Numbered from the stretch's first letter, positions 1 to 5,725 are shown. The stretch is 6,446 bases of DNA from CAZAGT01 sp964484515 (GCA_964484515.1 CAZAGT010000303.1:1-6446), one strand, 5' to 3'. The notes: a model not told the origin generated them from the sequence alone. Translations and numbers: made by a program.

Positions 1-107
1 ATCGTTTATCGATCGACATCCGGATTTTCGAATCTCAATCTGATGGCCCTGGAGTACGGTGGAAGGCCTGCGATATCTTTTCTTCGATTCCGGGGCTCCC
101 GGGCTGG

Positions 108-208
108 TCTTTTCAATCACTTATCTGCGGGGGAGTTCTGCCCCCTCCGACATTCCCCTCGACTTCGCTCGGGGCTGCGGCTTCCCCCACAGATAAGTCA
201 TGAAAAGA
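108..208. repeat. Long imperfect inverted repeat (palindromic element)
   Basis: The left arm at 108-134 and right arm at 182-208 are near-perfect reverse complements of about 27 bases. Both read TCTTTTCA, then 2-3 differing bases, then ACTTATCTG, one substitution, then GGGGGA. The roughly 47-base centre has a CCCC (155-158) and GGGG (171-174) bracket around a CGACTTCGCTC core, a sequence type often seen in dispersed palindromic repeats of environmental bacterial genomes. As RNA the whole unit would fold into one long hairpin. No transposase, no clear target-site duplication and no gene inside are visible. It may be a REP- or MITE-like unit, or the remains of a terminator. The inverted repeat is seen directly; its class is inferred. 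Confidence 0.75.
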
Positions 209-244
209 CAGCGCCCTCCCGCCAGTCACTCCGAAAAGACATCA

Positions 245-279
245 CCGTCCTCCCAGCGCGGAGGCTGGAAACGGTTTTT
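245..279 (+). terminator. Possible plus-strand intrinsic terminator
   Basis: A GC-rich fold can form in two ways: CCTCC (249-253) with GGAGG (260-264), extended by CCGT (245-248) with ACGG (271-274); or CCAGC (253-257) with GCTGG (264-268). A run of five T (275-279) follows. It could end a plus-strand transcript entering from the left of the window. The T-run is short and the long stem has a bulge, so the call is tentative. Confidence 0.35.
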
Positions 280-476
280 CACCCACAAATTCTTGTGAGG
301 AGCCAAAAACTTGTTGGTTGAGATCTGCCGATGCGACCGGTGCTGAGGTGCGACACCAAATCTCGCGTATCAGGCGTACAAAAAATTCTATGTCCTCCCT
401 TTCGGTTATTCAATCTCGAAACGAGAATGTAAAGCGATACGAACCTCAAAGCCAACGATTCCACCCGTTATGCAGC

Positions 477-1292
477 TTACTTGGGGCTGGGTATCGACAT
501 CCTCGTGGTTAAGGCCCCGTCGACGAGGATCACCTCCCCGCTGATGTAGTCGGCATAGGGGGAGGCGAGAAAGAGCGCGCAATGAGCCACGTCCCCAGGG
601 AGCGCCAGCCTCCTGAGGGGGATGGCATCGGCAAATGTCTTTCGCAACTCAGGCGTGTTCAGTCTCACTCGCGCCATGCTGCTGTCCACGATTCCGGGAG
701 CGACGGCATTGACCCGAATCCCCAGGGGACCGAGCTCAAGGGCCATGGATTGGGTCAGAGAATTCACGGCCGCCTTGGTGGCGCCGTAAAGGACCCTGTT
801 TTCCGCTGCCAGCTTGGCATTCAGGGAACTGATGTGGATGATGGACCCTGCACCTTCGCCCGCCATCAAGGCGGCCACTTCCCGACTTGCGAGGAAGAGG
901 CCGGTCACGTTGACGGCGAGCGATTCTTCAAAGTCTTCCTTGGAGGTGTCAAAGAAGGACTTACGGCAAAGAACGCCGGCGACGTTGATGAGGACGTCTA
1001 TCCGACCATAGCGGCTTTTGACGGTCGCAACGGTCTCCTTGACGGATTCCTCGGAGGTAATGTCAAGAGGGCAACTTGAGACATTCCAATCCTCAAGGCG
1101 CTTTGAAATCTCATCAGCCCGATTTTGATCCAAGTCGCCAAGAATGACCCGGGATTTCTGCTTCGCAAAGGCACGTACGACGGCCTCCCCGATATCACCG
1201 GCGCCGCCGGAGACCAGGACGACCTTTCCGGCCATATGAAAATCGGGTGCTGGTCTCCCGCCTGTGGGCACGTGGATTCGTGTCGATACCAT
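477..1292 (-). CDS. SDR family NAD(P)-dependent oxidoreductase
   Basis: A classical short-chain dehydrogenase/reductase of 271 residues, a normal family length, expected in the cytoplasm. The Rossmann nucleotide-binding motif SGGAGDIG lies at 28-35. Asp53 in GDLD, at the end of the second strand, points to NAD rather than NADP. NVAG at 103-106 replaces the usual NNAG. The catalytic tetrad is visible as Asn128, Ser156, Tyr169 and Lys173 (YGATK), followed by the PG motif at 199-200 and a typical C-terminal GEVILVDGA. It should oxidise a secondary alcohol or reduce a carbonyl; the substrate cannot be told. The start chosen is the ATG at 1292, preceded by GGAAAGG nine bases upstream. A TTG at 1346 would overlap a terminator T-run, and an ATG at 1235 begins right before the fold but has no good Shine-Dalgarno site. 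The gene sits alone downstream of a terminator. Function class is secure; start is fairly sure. Confidence 0.92.
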   Translation of the reverse strand: MVSTRIHVPTGGRPAPDFHMAGKVVLVSGGAGDIGEAVVRAFAKQKSRVILGDLDQNRADEISKRLEDWNVSSCPLDITSEESVKETVATVKSRYGRIDVLINVAGVLCRKSFFDTSKEDFEESLAVNVTGLFLASREVAALMAGEGAGSIIHISSLNAKLAAENRVLYGATKAAVNSLTQSMALELGPLGIRVNAVAPGIVDSSMARVRLNTPELRKTFADAIPLRRLALPGDVAHCALFLASPYADYISGEVILVDGALTTRMSIPSPK

Positions 1293-1301
1293 ATGTCGAT
1301 G

Positions 1302-1308
1302 CCTTTCC
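1302..1308 (-). promoter_or_regulatory. Ribosome binding site of the SDR gene
   Basis: GGAAAGG on the minus strand, nine bases before the ATG at 1292. It is the reason for preferring this start over the TTG at 1346 and the ATG at 1235. Confidence 0.55.
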
Positions 1309-1317
1309 GTGAAGCGG

Positions 1318-1335
1318 CCCGCGCTTTCGCGCGGG
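1318..1335 (-). other. GAAA-capped hairpin in the SDR leader
   Basis: On the minus strand CCCGCGC (1335-1329) pairs perfectly with GCGCGGG (1324-1318) around a GAAA loop, a very stable GNRA-type tetraloop. It lies nine bases upstream of the SDR Shine-Dalgarno site and just downstream of the terminator at 1345-1377. It could protect or regulate the 5' end of the SDR message. The structure is seen in sequence; the role is inferred. Confidence 0.55.
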
Positions 1336-1344
1336 GCATCAATC

Positions 1345-1377
1345 AAAAAACTGGGCGGAACTCTGCCAAAGCCGCCC
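1345..1377 (-). terminator. Rho-independent terminator between exported-protein gene and SDR gene
   Basis: On the minus strand GGGCGG (1377-1372) pairs with CCGCCC (1358-1353) across a 13-base loop, followed by AG and six T (1350-1345). This is the standard intrinsic terminator layout for transcription coming from the 2645-1497 genes. It ends only about 50 bases before the SDR start codon, so it could also act as an attenuator in a longer SDR leader. Confidence 0.65.
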
Positions 1378-1386
1378 GGCTCTCTA

Positions 1387-1413
1387 TCCTCCGTAGCAGG
1401 CTACTACGGAGGA
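1387..1413. repeat. Perfect 10-bp inverted repeat
   Basis: TCCTCCGTAG (1387-1396) and CTACGGAGGA (1404-1413) are exact reverse complements around a 7-base loop. On the minus strand this hairpin lies about 10 bases upstream of the terminator stem. A further small stem, GCCC-TTT-GGGC, lies at 1419-1429. The element resembles short palindromic repeats scattered between genes in many environmental bacteria; copy number cannot be judged from one window. Confidence 0.65.
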
Positions 1414-1496
1414 CGGGCGCCCTTTGGGCTCCGCCGCAAGCGCAGCCGCACCTTGAAATAGGCCCACCGTAGCCCTTCGCCGGTTTTTCATCCCCG

Positions 1497-2042
1497 TCAT
1501 CTCCCTTTGTCTTGAAAGATTTCTTCCATAAGATGAAACATATCTTCCTGGGTTAGGTCGCCTTTCATGAGCGCGATGACGTCCGTATTCCTCCTGAATC
1601 CGGACCAGTACGTTCCGTCGAAGAATAGTCCGAAGTCCTGATTTCTGCAGTTCTTGGGGTCTTCGATGGTATAGGGATTCGTGGAATCATACTGGCTTGG
1701 TCGTGTCTCCAGATTAAGGCTTGCGATAGCCCGGTCCTCTGATTCAAACTTGAGTTTGAACAACCTGACCTCATCCCTCCCTTTTCGCAAAACGGCGCTG
1801 TGGGCCTTTTCAATCCCGTCATCGGTCGGCCCCAGATCCCTTAGAAAGGGAGGTCGCCCAATGCGGAGGTCTCTGATTTCGCTCAGGGCGTTGGCGACAT
1901 CGGCTTTCTGAAGGACCCCTTCAAACCCAAAGATGCGAAGCTCTGCCCCCTCGATCGCTCGAGCCGTATCACCCCGACCGCAGTTGAAAAAGAGGGCCGC
2001 GAGCAATGCCGTAACAAAAATCATTCTGTGTTTCGCGAACAT
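1497..2042 (-). CDS. Small exported or lipid-anchored protein of unknown function
   Basis: I do not recognise this 181-residue protein. The N-terminus is a signal peptide: basic residues at 4-6 (KHR), then a hydrophobic stretch at about 7-19 (MIFVTALLAALFF), then either Cys21 in a poor lipobox (FFNC) or a possible signal-peptidase-I site after ARA at 27-29. The mature part is soluble and charged, begins AELRIFGFEG at about 33, has one more Cys (132) and ends with an acidic amphipathic segment (EDMFHLMEEIF). No catalytic motif is visible. The ATG at 2042 is preferred because GGAGG lies 10 bases upstream and the signal peptide begins there; an ATG at 2081 would add 13 polar residues and lacks a ribosome site. 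It follows the C_GCAxxG_C_C gene by 84 bp, probably co-transcribed, and is followed by a terminator. Confidence 0.8.
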   Translation of the reverse strand: MFAKHRMIFVTALLAALFFNCGRGDTARAIEGAELRIFGFEGVLQKADVANALSEIRDLRIGRPPFLRDLGPTDDGIEKAHSAVLRKGRDEVRLFKLKFESEDRAIASLNLETRPSQYDSTNPYTIEDPKNCRNQDFGLFFDGTYWSGFRRNTDVIALMKGDLTQEDMFHLMEEIFQDKGR

Positions 2043-2126
2043 GATCAGGTTGCCTCCGTTGTCCTTTGTTCTCGCGAGCATTGGTTCATCAAGTGAGGTT
2101 TTGTGGGTTCGGGCACGCTCTCTCGC

Positions 2127-2645
2127 TCACTCCGGATCGGGCAAGAGCCCTTTTTGAGCGAGGATTTCCGCGGTCCAGCGGGCCGCCTTTGCGCAAACGG
2201 ACGGGCATTTATCGTCGTGCCCGCCGGCCGCCAAAAAGGCTTCCCTCTCCGTCCAGATGTCGTAGTATCGACCCATTACCTTGGTCATGACCTTTTCGCA
2301 CTTCGCACTACCATACTCAGATTCGTAGTTTTCAACCAGGCTTTTGGCCAACGCAAAGGTCTCAAAACGAATTCCCTCCGGGTCGGCGAAATTATCATAC
2401 TCACGACCTAAGAAATGGCTCAAGACGAGGACGCCGCCCAGGAGGGCGCCGCACGTATTCCCGGTGAGGCCGATCCCCCCGGCCAGACCGGTGGCGGACT
2501 TGAAGACATCGTCACCGATGCCTCCGAGGACCCTCTTGAAGGCGCCCACAACGGCCTGAGAACACCCTCCATACTCCTGCTCATATTTGTAGGCCAGCCC
2601 CTCGATCTCCTTTATGGTCGCCTCTTTCTTCGTTTGGCCTTCCAT
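2127..2645 (-). CDS. C_GCAxxG_C_C family (redox-active cysteine) protein
   Basis: A 172-residue soluble protein with the cysteine pattern that names this family: GGCSQAV with Cys28, GNTCGALLGG with Cys65 (the GCAxxG-like core), KC with Cys116, and CPSVC with Cys147 and Cys151 near the C-terminus. The helical, glycine-rich centre (LAGGIGLTGNTCGALLGG) is typical. Members are often annotated as putative redox-active proteins and are common in anaerobes; the biochemical role is not established to my knowledge. A redox or metal-binding role for the cysteines is inference. The ATG at 2645 is preferred over a GTG at 2663 because AGGAGG sits six bases before it, and the GTG codon lies upstream of that site. 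Length is normal for the family. It is the first gene of a possible two-gene unit with the exported protein downstream. Confidence 0.88.
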   Translation of the reverse strand: MEGQTKKEATIKEIEGLAYKYEQEYGGCSQAVVGAFKRVLGGIGDDVFKSATGLAGGIGLTGNTCGALLGGVLVLSHFLGREYDNFADPEGIRFETFALAKSLVENYESEYGSAKCEKVMTKVMGRYYDIWTEREAFLAAGGHDDKCPSVCAKAARWTAEILAQKGLLPDPE

Positions 2646-2651
2646 CGATAC

Positions 2652-2657
2652 CCTCCT
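2652..2657 (-). promoter_or_regulatory. Strong ribosome binding site of the C_GCAxxG_C_C gene
   Basis: AGGAGG on the minus strand, six bases before the ATG at 2645. It fixes the start there, because the in-frame GTG at 2663 would place this site inside the coding region. Confidence 0.8.
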
Positions 2658-2754
2658 GTCCACGACCGAGATTGGTTCCGCGGCTCGGAATTGACGATTG
2701 TTGCCCCGGAACTATTAGGTTTTATACTGTAATTGTGGTGCATTAGCCTCATCC

Positions 2755-2840
2755 TCGCCCTGTTGAATTCTCACCGTGCGGGAGGGCGAAGCCGATTCAA
2801 CAAGGCAAGTCACGGGGGCGTATGAATTCCCCGGCGTGAG
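2755..2840. repeat. Cluster of interlocking inverted repeats
   Basis: TCGCCCT (2755-2761) is the reverse complement of AGGGCGA (2783-2789). TGTTGAAT (2761-2768) is the reverse complement of ATTCAACA (2795-2802), extendable by CC/GG with one bulged base. The order of the arms is that of an H-type pseudoknot. A third stem follows: CACG (2811-2814) with CGTG (2835-2838), and GGGG (2815-2818) with CCCC (2829-2832). The pairings are read directly; whether the region is transcribed or is only a dispersed DNA repeat is unknown. Confidence 0.55.
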
Positions 2841-2876
2841 CCGCGAGGCAAGACGGTAAGCGAGTCCTTTTCTTTA

Positions 2877-2900
2877 CCTCAAGCCTCAGGCCTCAAGCCT
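2877..2900. repeat. Short tandem repeat, CCTCAAGCCT twice
   Basis: Two exact copies of CCTCAAGCCT (2877-2886 and 2891-2900) are separated by CAGG, giving a 14-base period. It looks like a minimal minisatellite in the spacer. Confidence 0.7.
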
Positions 2901-2944
2901 TTCGCGTACACGTCATTCCTCAGGATCTCTTCACTTTCGCTTCG

Positions 2945-2972
2945 CCCGACTCAGTCCCGACTCGTTCGGGGC
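2945..2972. repeat. CCCGACTC tandem and hairpin
   Basis: Two imperfect 11-base copies (CCCGACTCAGT and CCCGACTCGTT, 9 of 11 identical) lie side by side at 2945-2966. The second copy forms a hairpin: GTCCCGA (2954-2960) pairs with TCGGGGC (2966-2972), including one G-T pair, around CTCGT. The core resembles the centre of the inverted repeat at 155-175, suggesting a related palindromic family. Confidence 0.5.
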
Positions 2973-3049
2973 GGGTCCCCGGTTTCGGTAGCCTTTCATC
3001 CGGACCTTTGCCCCCAGCCTCCAAAGAAGGCAGTTCCTCGAAGGACCGT

Positions 3050-3076
3050 TTGGGCTTTGATAGAGTTGAAGCCCAA
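3050..3076 (-). terminator. Stem-loop just past the VOC stop codon
   Basis: TTGGGCTT (3050-3057) and AAGCCCAA (3069-3076) are exact reverse complements with an 11-base loop, beginning 11 bases after the VOC stop codon on the minus strand. No T-run follows on either strand, so it is not a canonical intrinsic terminator. It may stabilise the 3' end of the message or be a weak terminator. Confidence 0.35.
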
Positions 3077-3087
3077 TCGAGGAGGGT

Positions 3088-3471
3088 TCAGCCGGTCATC
3101 TGGAGTATCTCGATGGTGATGTTGTCGGGTCCCTTGAAGAAGGCGATTCGCCATTGATCAAAATCCCGCGGCGGGATCGTAAAGGTATGGCCCTTGGCCG
3201 TCAACTCCTCGTAGGCCTTGTCCACATCGTCCACCTCGAGGCCAAGGTGATCGTAGCCGTAGCGCACGTCGGATCCATCACCGACGACGGTCTCATCATT
3301 TCGCGCCACTCGGAGATTGATTCGGTTGCCGGCCAGGTCGAGCGTGGCACCGTCGGCCGTTCCGAATTTTCGGCGTTCCACCAGTTCGGCCCCCAGGGTC
3401 TCGGTCATGAACGTGATCATCTGCTCGAGATCACTGCAGATGAGATGGTAATGATGTACGCGGTAATTCAT
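3088..3471 (-). CDS. VOC family protein (glyoxalase / dioxygenase fold)
   Basis: A single-domain vicinal-oxygen-chelate protein of 127 residues, the usual size for a one-domain member that works as a dimer. The fold signature is clear: a first strand with His7 followed seven residues later by Asp14 (SDLEQM), the second half opening at YGYDHLGLEVDDVDKAYEEL with His75, and the closing FFKGPDNITIEILQ with Glu121. His7, His75 and Glu121 are at the usual metal-ligand places, so it is probably a metal-dependent lyase, isomerase or dioxygenase; the substrate is unknown. The ATG at 3471 is chosen because AAGGAGG lies six bases before it; an ATG at 3492 would put that site inside the gene. It is transcribed divergently from the ThDP enzyme, with 364 bp between the start codons. 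Confidence 0.9.
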   Translation of the reverse strand: MNYRVHHYHLICSDLEQMITFMTETLGAELVERRKFGTADGATLDLAGNRINLRVARNDETVVGDGSDVRYGYDHLGLEVDDVDKAYEELTAKGHTFTIPPRDFDQWRIAFFKGPDNITIEILQMTG

Positions 3472-3477
3472 CGCCCC

Positions 3478-3484
3478 CCTCCTT
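3478..3484 (-). promoter_or_regulatory. Strong ribosome binding site of the VOC gene
   Basis: AAGGAGG on the minus strand, six bases before the ATG at 3471. It decides between this start and the in-frame ATG at 3492. Confidence 0.8.
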
Positions 3485-3545
3485 TTCGCCATGCAAATAT
3501 CATTGATTCAGCAAGACCTTCGCCAACGAAACAAATCTGATATGT

Positions 3546-3574
3546 AATAGAGTCTGATACAAAGGCGAGGTCAA
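3546..3574 (-). promoter_or_regulatory. Possible sigma-70 promoter of the VOC gene
   Basis: On the minus strand TTGACC (3574-3569), a 17-base gap, then TCTATT (3551-3546). The -35 is good and the -10 moderate. A second TTGACC lies 11 bases further upstream and pairs at 17 bases with TATCAG, so two overlapping promoters or a chance duplication are possible. Confidence 0.35.
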
Positions 3575-3638
3575 AAGGTCAAGACGTTTGATGGAAGTGT
3601 CAACGGACATCTGAGCTTGGGGGTTGCTGCACTGAAAG

Positions 3639-3659
3639 AGCGGCCCCGAGGGCCTCGCT
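3639..3659. repeat. GC-rich hairpin in the divergent intergenic region
   Basis: AGCG (3639-3642) and GCCC (3643-3646) pair with GGGC (3650-3653) and CGCT (3656-3659), with loop CGA and a 2-base bulge. It lies between the two divergent promoters. It may insulate them or be an operator-like palindrome; no T-run follows. Confidence 0.4.
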
Positions 3660-3716
3660 AAGGGTATGTATGTTACCATCGTGGTCGCCCGATAAGAGAT
3701 GAGGAATAAGGTCGGT

Positions 3717-3745
3717 TTGACAGGGAAGGGTCGTCAGCCTATACT
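3717..3745 (+). promoter_or_regulatory. Near-consensus sigma-70 promoter of the ThDP enzyme gene
   Basis: TTGACA (3717-3722), exactly 17 bases, then TATACT (3740-3745): a perfect -35 and a -10 with one mismatch at optimal spacing. Transcription should begin near 3752, giving a leader of about 84 bases before the ATG at 3836. Such a strong match suggests robust, mostly housekeeping-type expression unless a repressor binds here. Confidence 0.7.
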
Positions 3746-3835
3746 CCCTGCCGCGTGGGACAAATGGGATTTGATAGCGCCAGCCCTGGGCCTTGACCGG
3801 TTAGGGGCGGAGAACACACTGATTTGGAGATGTAG

Positions 3836-5608
3836 ATGGGAACCGACGAGCCAAGACCTGCCCAAAATGATGAGGGCGCAGAGGCGCGATATCCAAGGCT
3901 GAAATTCGAGGTGGAGACGGCGGCCCAGGCCTTCCTGGATCTGCTGTCACTCAGAGGGATAGATTACTTTTTCGGAAATGCGGGGACCGATTTTGCCAGT
4001 CTCGTCGACGCCTTTGCACGTCGTCAGTCGGAAGGCAAAGACACGCCGAGACCCTTGGCGATCCCGCACGAGATTCCACTCGTGAGCATGGCCCATGGAT
4101 ACTATCTCGCCACGGGCAGACCACAGGCGGCCATGGTCCACGTCGGGATCGGCACGGCGAACGGTCTGGGGGCTCTGATTCAGGCCCATCGAGCCCGGAT
4201 TCCGATGCTTCTTTGCGCAGGGCGAACATCGATTACCGAAGAAGGTCATCCGGCGTCGCGAGATGTCTTCATCCATTGGGGTCAGGAGTGTTTCGATCAG
4301 GCCGGGATGCTGAGGGAATACGTCAAATGGGACTATGAGCTGCGGACCGTAACCAACATGGAGGCTGTTGTCGACCGGGCCCTGGCTATGGCCATGACGG
4401 AGCCACGCGGCCCGGTTTACCTGATGCTGCCAAGAGAAGTCCTGGCAACCCCAATGGAGGTGGTCTCGTTTCACGCCCAACCCCGTAACGATCTGCCCAC
4501 CTTCTACCCGGAACCCGCAAAGATCCGACGGGCGGCCGAGCTCCTGAAAGATGCCGAATTCCCCCTCATCATTACCTCTGCCGTCGGGAGATCGGGCAGC
4601 GCCGTTTCGGACTTGATTGAGCTGGCGGAGACCGCGGGAGCGGGTGTCGTCTCGTTCAATCCCGAATACATGAATTTTCCGACCGAACATCCCCATCACC
4701 TGGGATTCTTGCCGCAGCCCCTGTTGTCAGAGGCCGATCTCATCCTCATTGTGGATTGTGATGTTCCCTGGTATCCGAGCAAGACAAGGCCCAAGATGTC
4801 TGCCACCATCATTCAAGTGGGGGTCGATCCGCTCTACAGCGCCTATCCGGTGCGCAGTTTTCCTTCCGATCTCACGATCCAGGCCAAGCCGGAGGTCGCA
4901 CTCTCGGAGCTCACCCGGGTCCTGCAAGGAATCAAGGGCCAAGCGGACGAGGCCCGCACTCAGGCGAGGATCAAAGATATCGAGCGCATGCACATCAAGA
5001 TACTGAAAGGGCAGCAGGCAAAAGAGGCCAAGGCCGCCAGGAGCAAACCCTTGGATCTACGGTGGGTCTCTCACAATATGAGGAGGGTCCTTCCGGAAGA
5101 GACGATCGTCGTCAATGAGCGGGACAACGGGATGCATCCCTACACAAGCCAACGACCCGGGAGTTACTTCTGCACGCCCCATGCAGGCTACCTTGGCTGG
5201 GGGTTTGGAGCTGCTCTGGGCGTCAAGCTTGCGGCTCCTGATCGTACGGTGGTCGCCGCCGTTGGGGATGGTTGCTACATGTTCGGGGTCCCCAGCGCGT
5301 GTCATTTTGTGTCTCACACCAACCGGCTACCGATCCTCGTGGTGGTGTATAACAACCAGTGCTACCAGGCGGTGAAGGGGGCTACCCGGGCGGTATACCC
5401 CGATGGCTGGGCCGTCAAGACGAATCAGTTCCCTTTGAGCGAATTGCAGCCGGTGGTCCACTTTGAAAAGATCTGTGAGGCCTTTGGTGGGTACGGAGAA
5501 CGGGTTGAGGATCCTGAACAGATCGGACCGGCCATCGAAAGGGGTCTCAAGGCGGTGCAAGAGGAGGGGCGCCAGGCACTCCTGAATGTGATCTGCCAAC
5601 ACCCATAA
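3836..5608 (+). CDS. ThDP-dependent enzyme, acetolactate-synthase-like
   Basis: A 590-residue cytoplasmic enzyme of the thiamine diphosphate family with the three-domain order of acetolactate synthase. The N-terminal pyrimidine-binding domain (about 24-200) has GIDYFFGNAGTDFASL and the catalytic Glu79 in PHEIPLVSMAHGYY. The central domain is at about 228-365. A charged helical linker spans about 366-405. The C-terminal pyrophosphate-binding domain (about 406-590) has GDG at 477-479 and NN at 506-507, the ThDP/Mg motif. It should decarboxylate or ligate a 2-oxo or 2-hydroxy acid; similar proteins are annotated only as thiamine pyrophosphate-requiring protein, so I assign no substrate. No regulatory small subunit gene is adjacent. 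The ATG at 3836 has GGAG six bases upstream. It stands alone behind a strong promoter. Superfamily is certain; reaction is unknown. Confidence 0.93.
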   Translation: MGTDEPRPAQNDEGAEARYPRLKFEVETAAQAFLDLLSLRGIDYFFGNAGTDFASLVDAFARRQSEGKDTPRPLAIPHEIPLVSMAHGYYLATGRPQAAMVHVGIGTANGLGALIQAHRARIPMLLCAGRTSITEEGHPASRDVFIHWGQECFDQAGMLREYVKWDYELRTVTNMEAVVDRALAMAMTEPRGPVYLMLPREVLATPMEVVSFHAQPRNDLPTFYPEPAKIRRAAELLKDAEFPLIITSAVGRSGSAVSDLIELAETAGAGVVSFNPEYMNFPTEHPHHLGFLPQPLLSEADLILIVDCDVPWYPSKTRPKMSATIIQVGVDPLYSAYPVRSFPSDLTIQAKPEVALSELTRVLQGIKGQADEARTQARIKDIERMHIKILKGQQAKEAKAARSKPLDLRWVSHNMRRVLPEETIVVNERDNGMHPYTSQRPGSYFCTPHAGYLGWGFGAALGVKLAAPDRTVVAAVGDGCYMFGVPSACHFVSHTNRLPILVVVYNNQCYQAVKGATRAVYPDGWAVKTNQFPLSELQPVVHFEKICEAFGGYGERVEDPEQIGPAIERGLKAVQEEGRQALLNVICQHP

Positions 5609-5623
5609 TCAGCGCTGCGTCTT

Positions 5624-5637
5624 GCCGCTAAAGCGGC
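5624..5637. repeat. Short hairpin after the ThDP enzyme gene
   Basis: GCCGCT (5624-5629) and AGCGGC (5632-5637) are exact reverse complements, starting 16 bases after the TAA. No T-run follows, so it is at best a weak or Rho-assisted terminator. Confidence 0.4.
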
Positions 5638-5689
5638 CGGATTGATAGCCTTGGCCCATTCTCCGAGTCTGCTTCGGCCGCCTTGCCAC

Positions 5690-5725
5690 TCGGCCGTGAG
5701 CTCGGGGCCGAACGGCTTGCAAGCC
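5690..5725. repeat. Inverted repeat followed by a perfect 12-bp palindrome
   Basis: TCGGCC (5690-5695) pairs with GGCCGA (5706-5711). Immediately after, GGCTTGCAAGCC (5714-5725) is a perfect palindrome. They lie in the 265-bp spacer between the convergent ThDP and TPR genes. A perfect palindrome could be a protein binding site; a role in ending both transcripts is possible but no T-run is adjacent. Confidence 0.5.

Larger units (their letters stand above)
1..476. other. Gene-free left flank with palindromic elements
   Basis: No convincing gene was found in these 476 bases. A plus-strand frame is open from the left edge to 321, but its translation is rich in Arg, Ser, Leu and Pro, matches no family I recognise, and runs straight through a long inverted repeat, as chance frames in GC-rich DNA do. 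Another plus frame from the edge ends at a TGA at 41-43 and could in principle be the last 13 codons of an upstream gene; this cannot be judged from the window. The stretch holds the inverted repeat at 108-208 and a terminator-like structure at 245-279. Bases 280-476, downstream of the SDR stop codon, show nothing I can name. Confidence 0.6.
2646..3087. other. 442-bp gene-free spacer rich in repeats and hairpins
   Basis: No frame here looks coding. The part nearest the C_GCAxxG_C_C gene (2664-2750) is more AT-rich and holds a TATAAA on the minus strand near 2720-2726, which could be a -10 element, but I find no matching -35. Further on come interlocking inverted repeats (2755-2840), a 10-bp tandem repeat (2877-2900), a tandem and hairpin of the CCCGACTC type (2945-2972), and a stem just past the VOC stop codon (3050-3076). 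No tRNA or known riboswitch was recognised. Confidence 0.6.

Noticed and set aside
43..321. 92-codon plus-strand frame in the left flank
   Set aside because: Composition is Arg/Ser/Leu/Pro-rich with no family resemblance, and it passes through both arms of the long inverted repeat. No Shine-Dalgarno site stands out before it.
582..1079. 165-codon plus-strand frame opposite the SDR gene
   Set aside because: It is antisense to the SDR gene, which has complete family motifs; low-complexity Gly/Asp/His content is typical of a shadow frame.
1293..1346. N-terminal extension of the SDR from a TTG codon
   Set aside because: The extension would overlap the terminator T-run and the GAAA-capped hairpin, is not SDR-like, and a better start with a ribosome site exists at 1292.
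3830..3835. Start-stop pair ATGTAG directly before the ThDP start codon
   Set aside because: The GGAG site ends at 3829, leaving no spacing for initiation at 3830, while it is correctly placed for 3836. Most likely chance.
3699..3902. 67-codon frame overlapping the ThDP leader and start
   Set aside because: Its start lies upstream of the predicted transcription start and it overlaps the ThDP gene out of frame; no leader-peptide features are seen.
3947..4699. 250-codon minus-strand frame opposite the ThDP gene
   Set aside because: It lies wholly inside the clearly coding ThDP gene on the other strand and has no recognisable domain.
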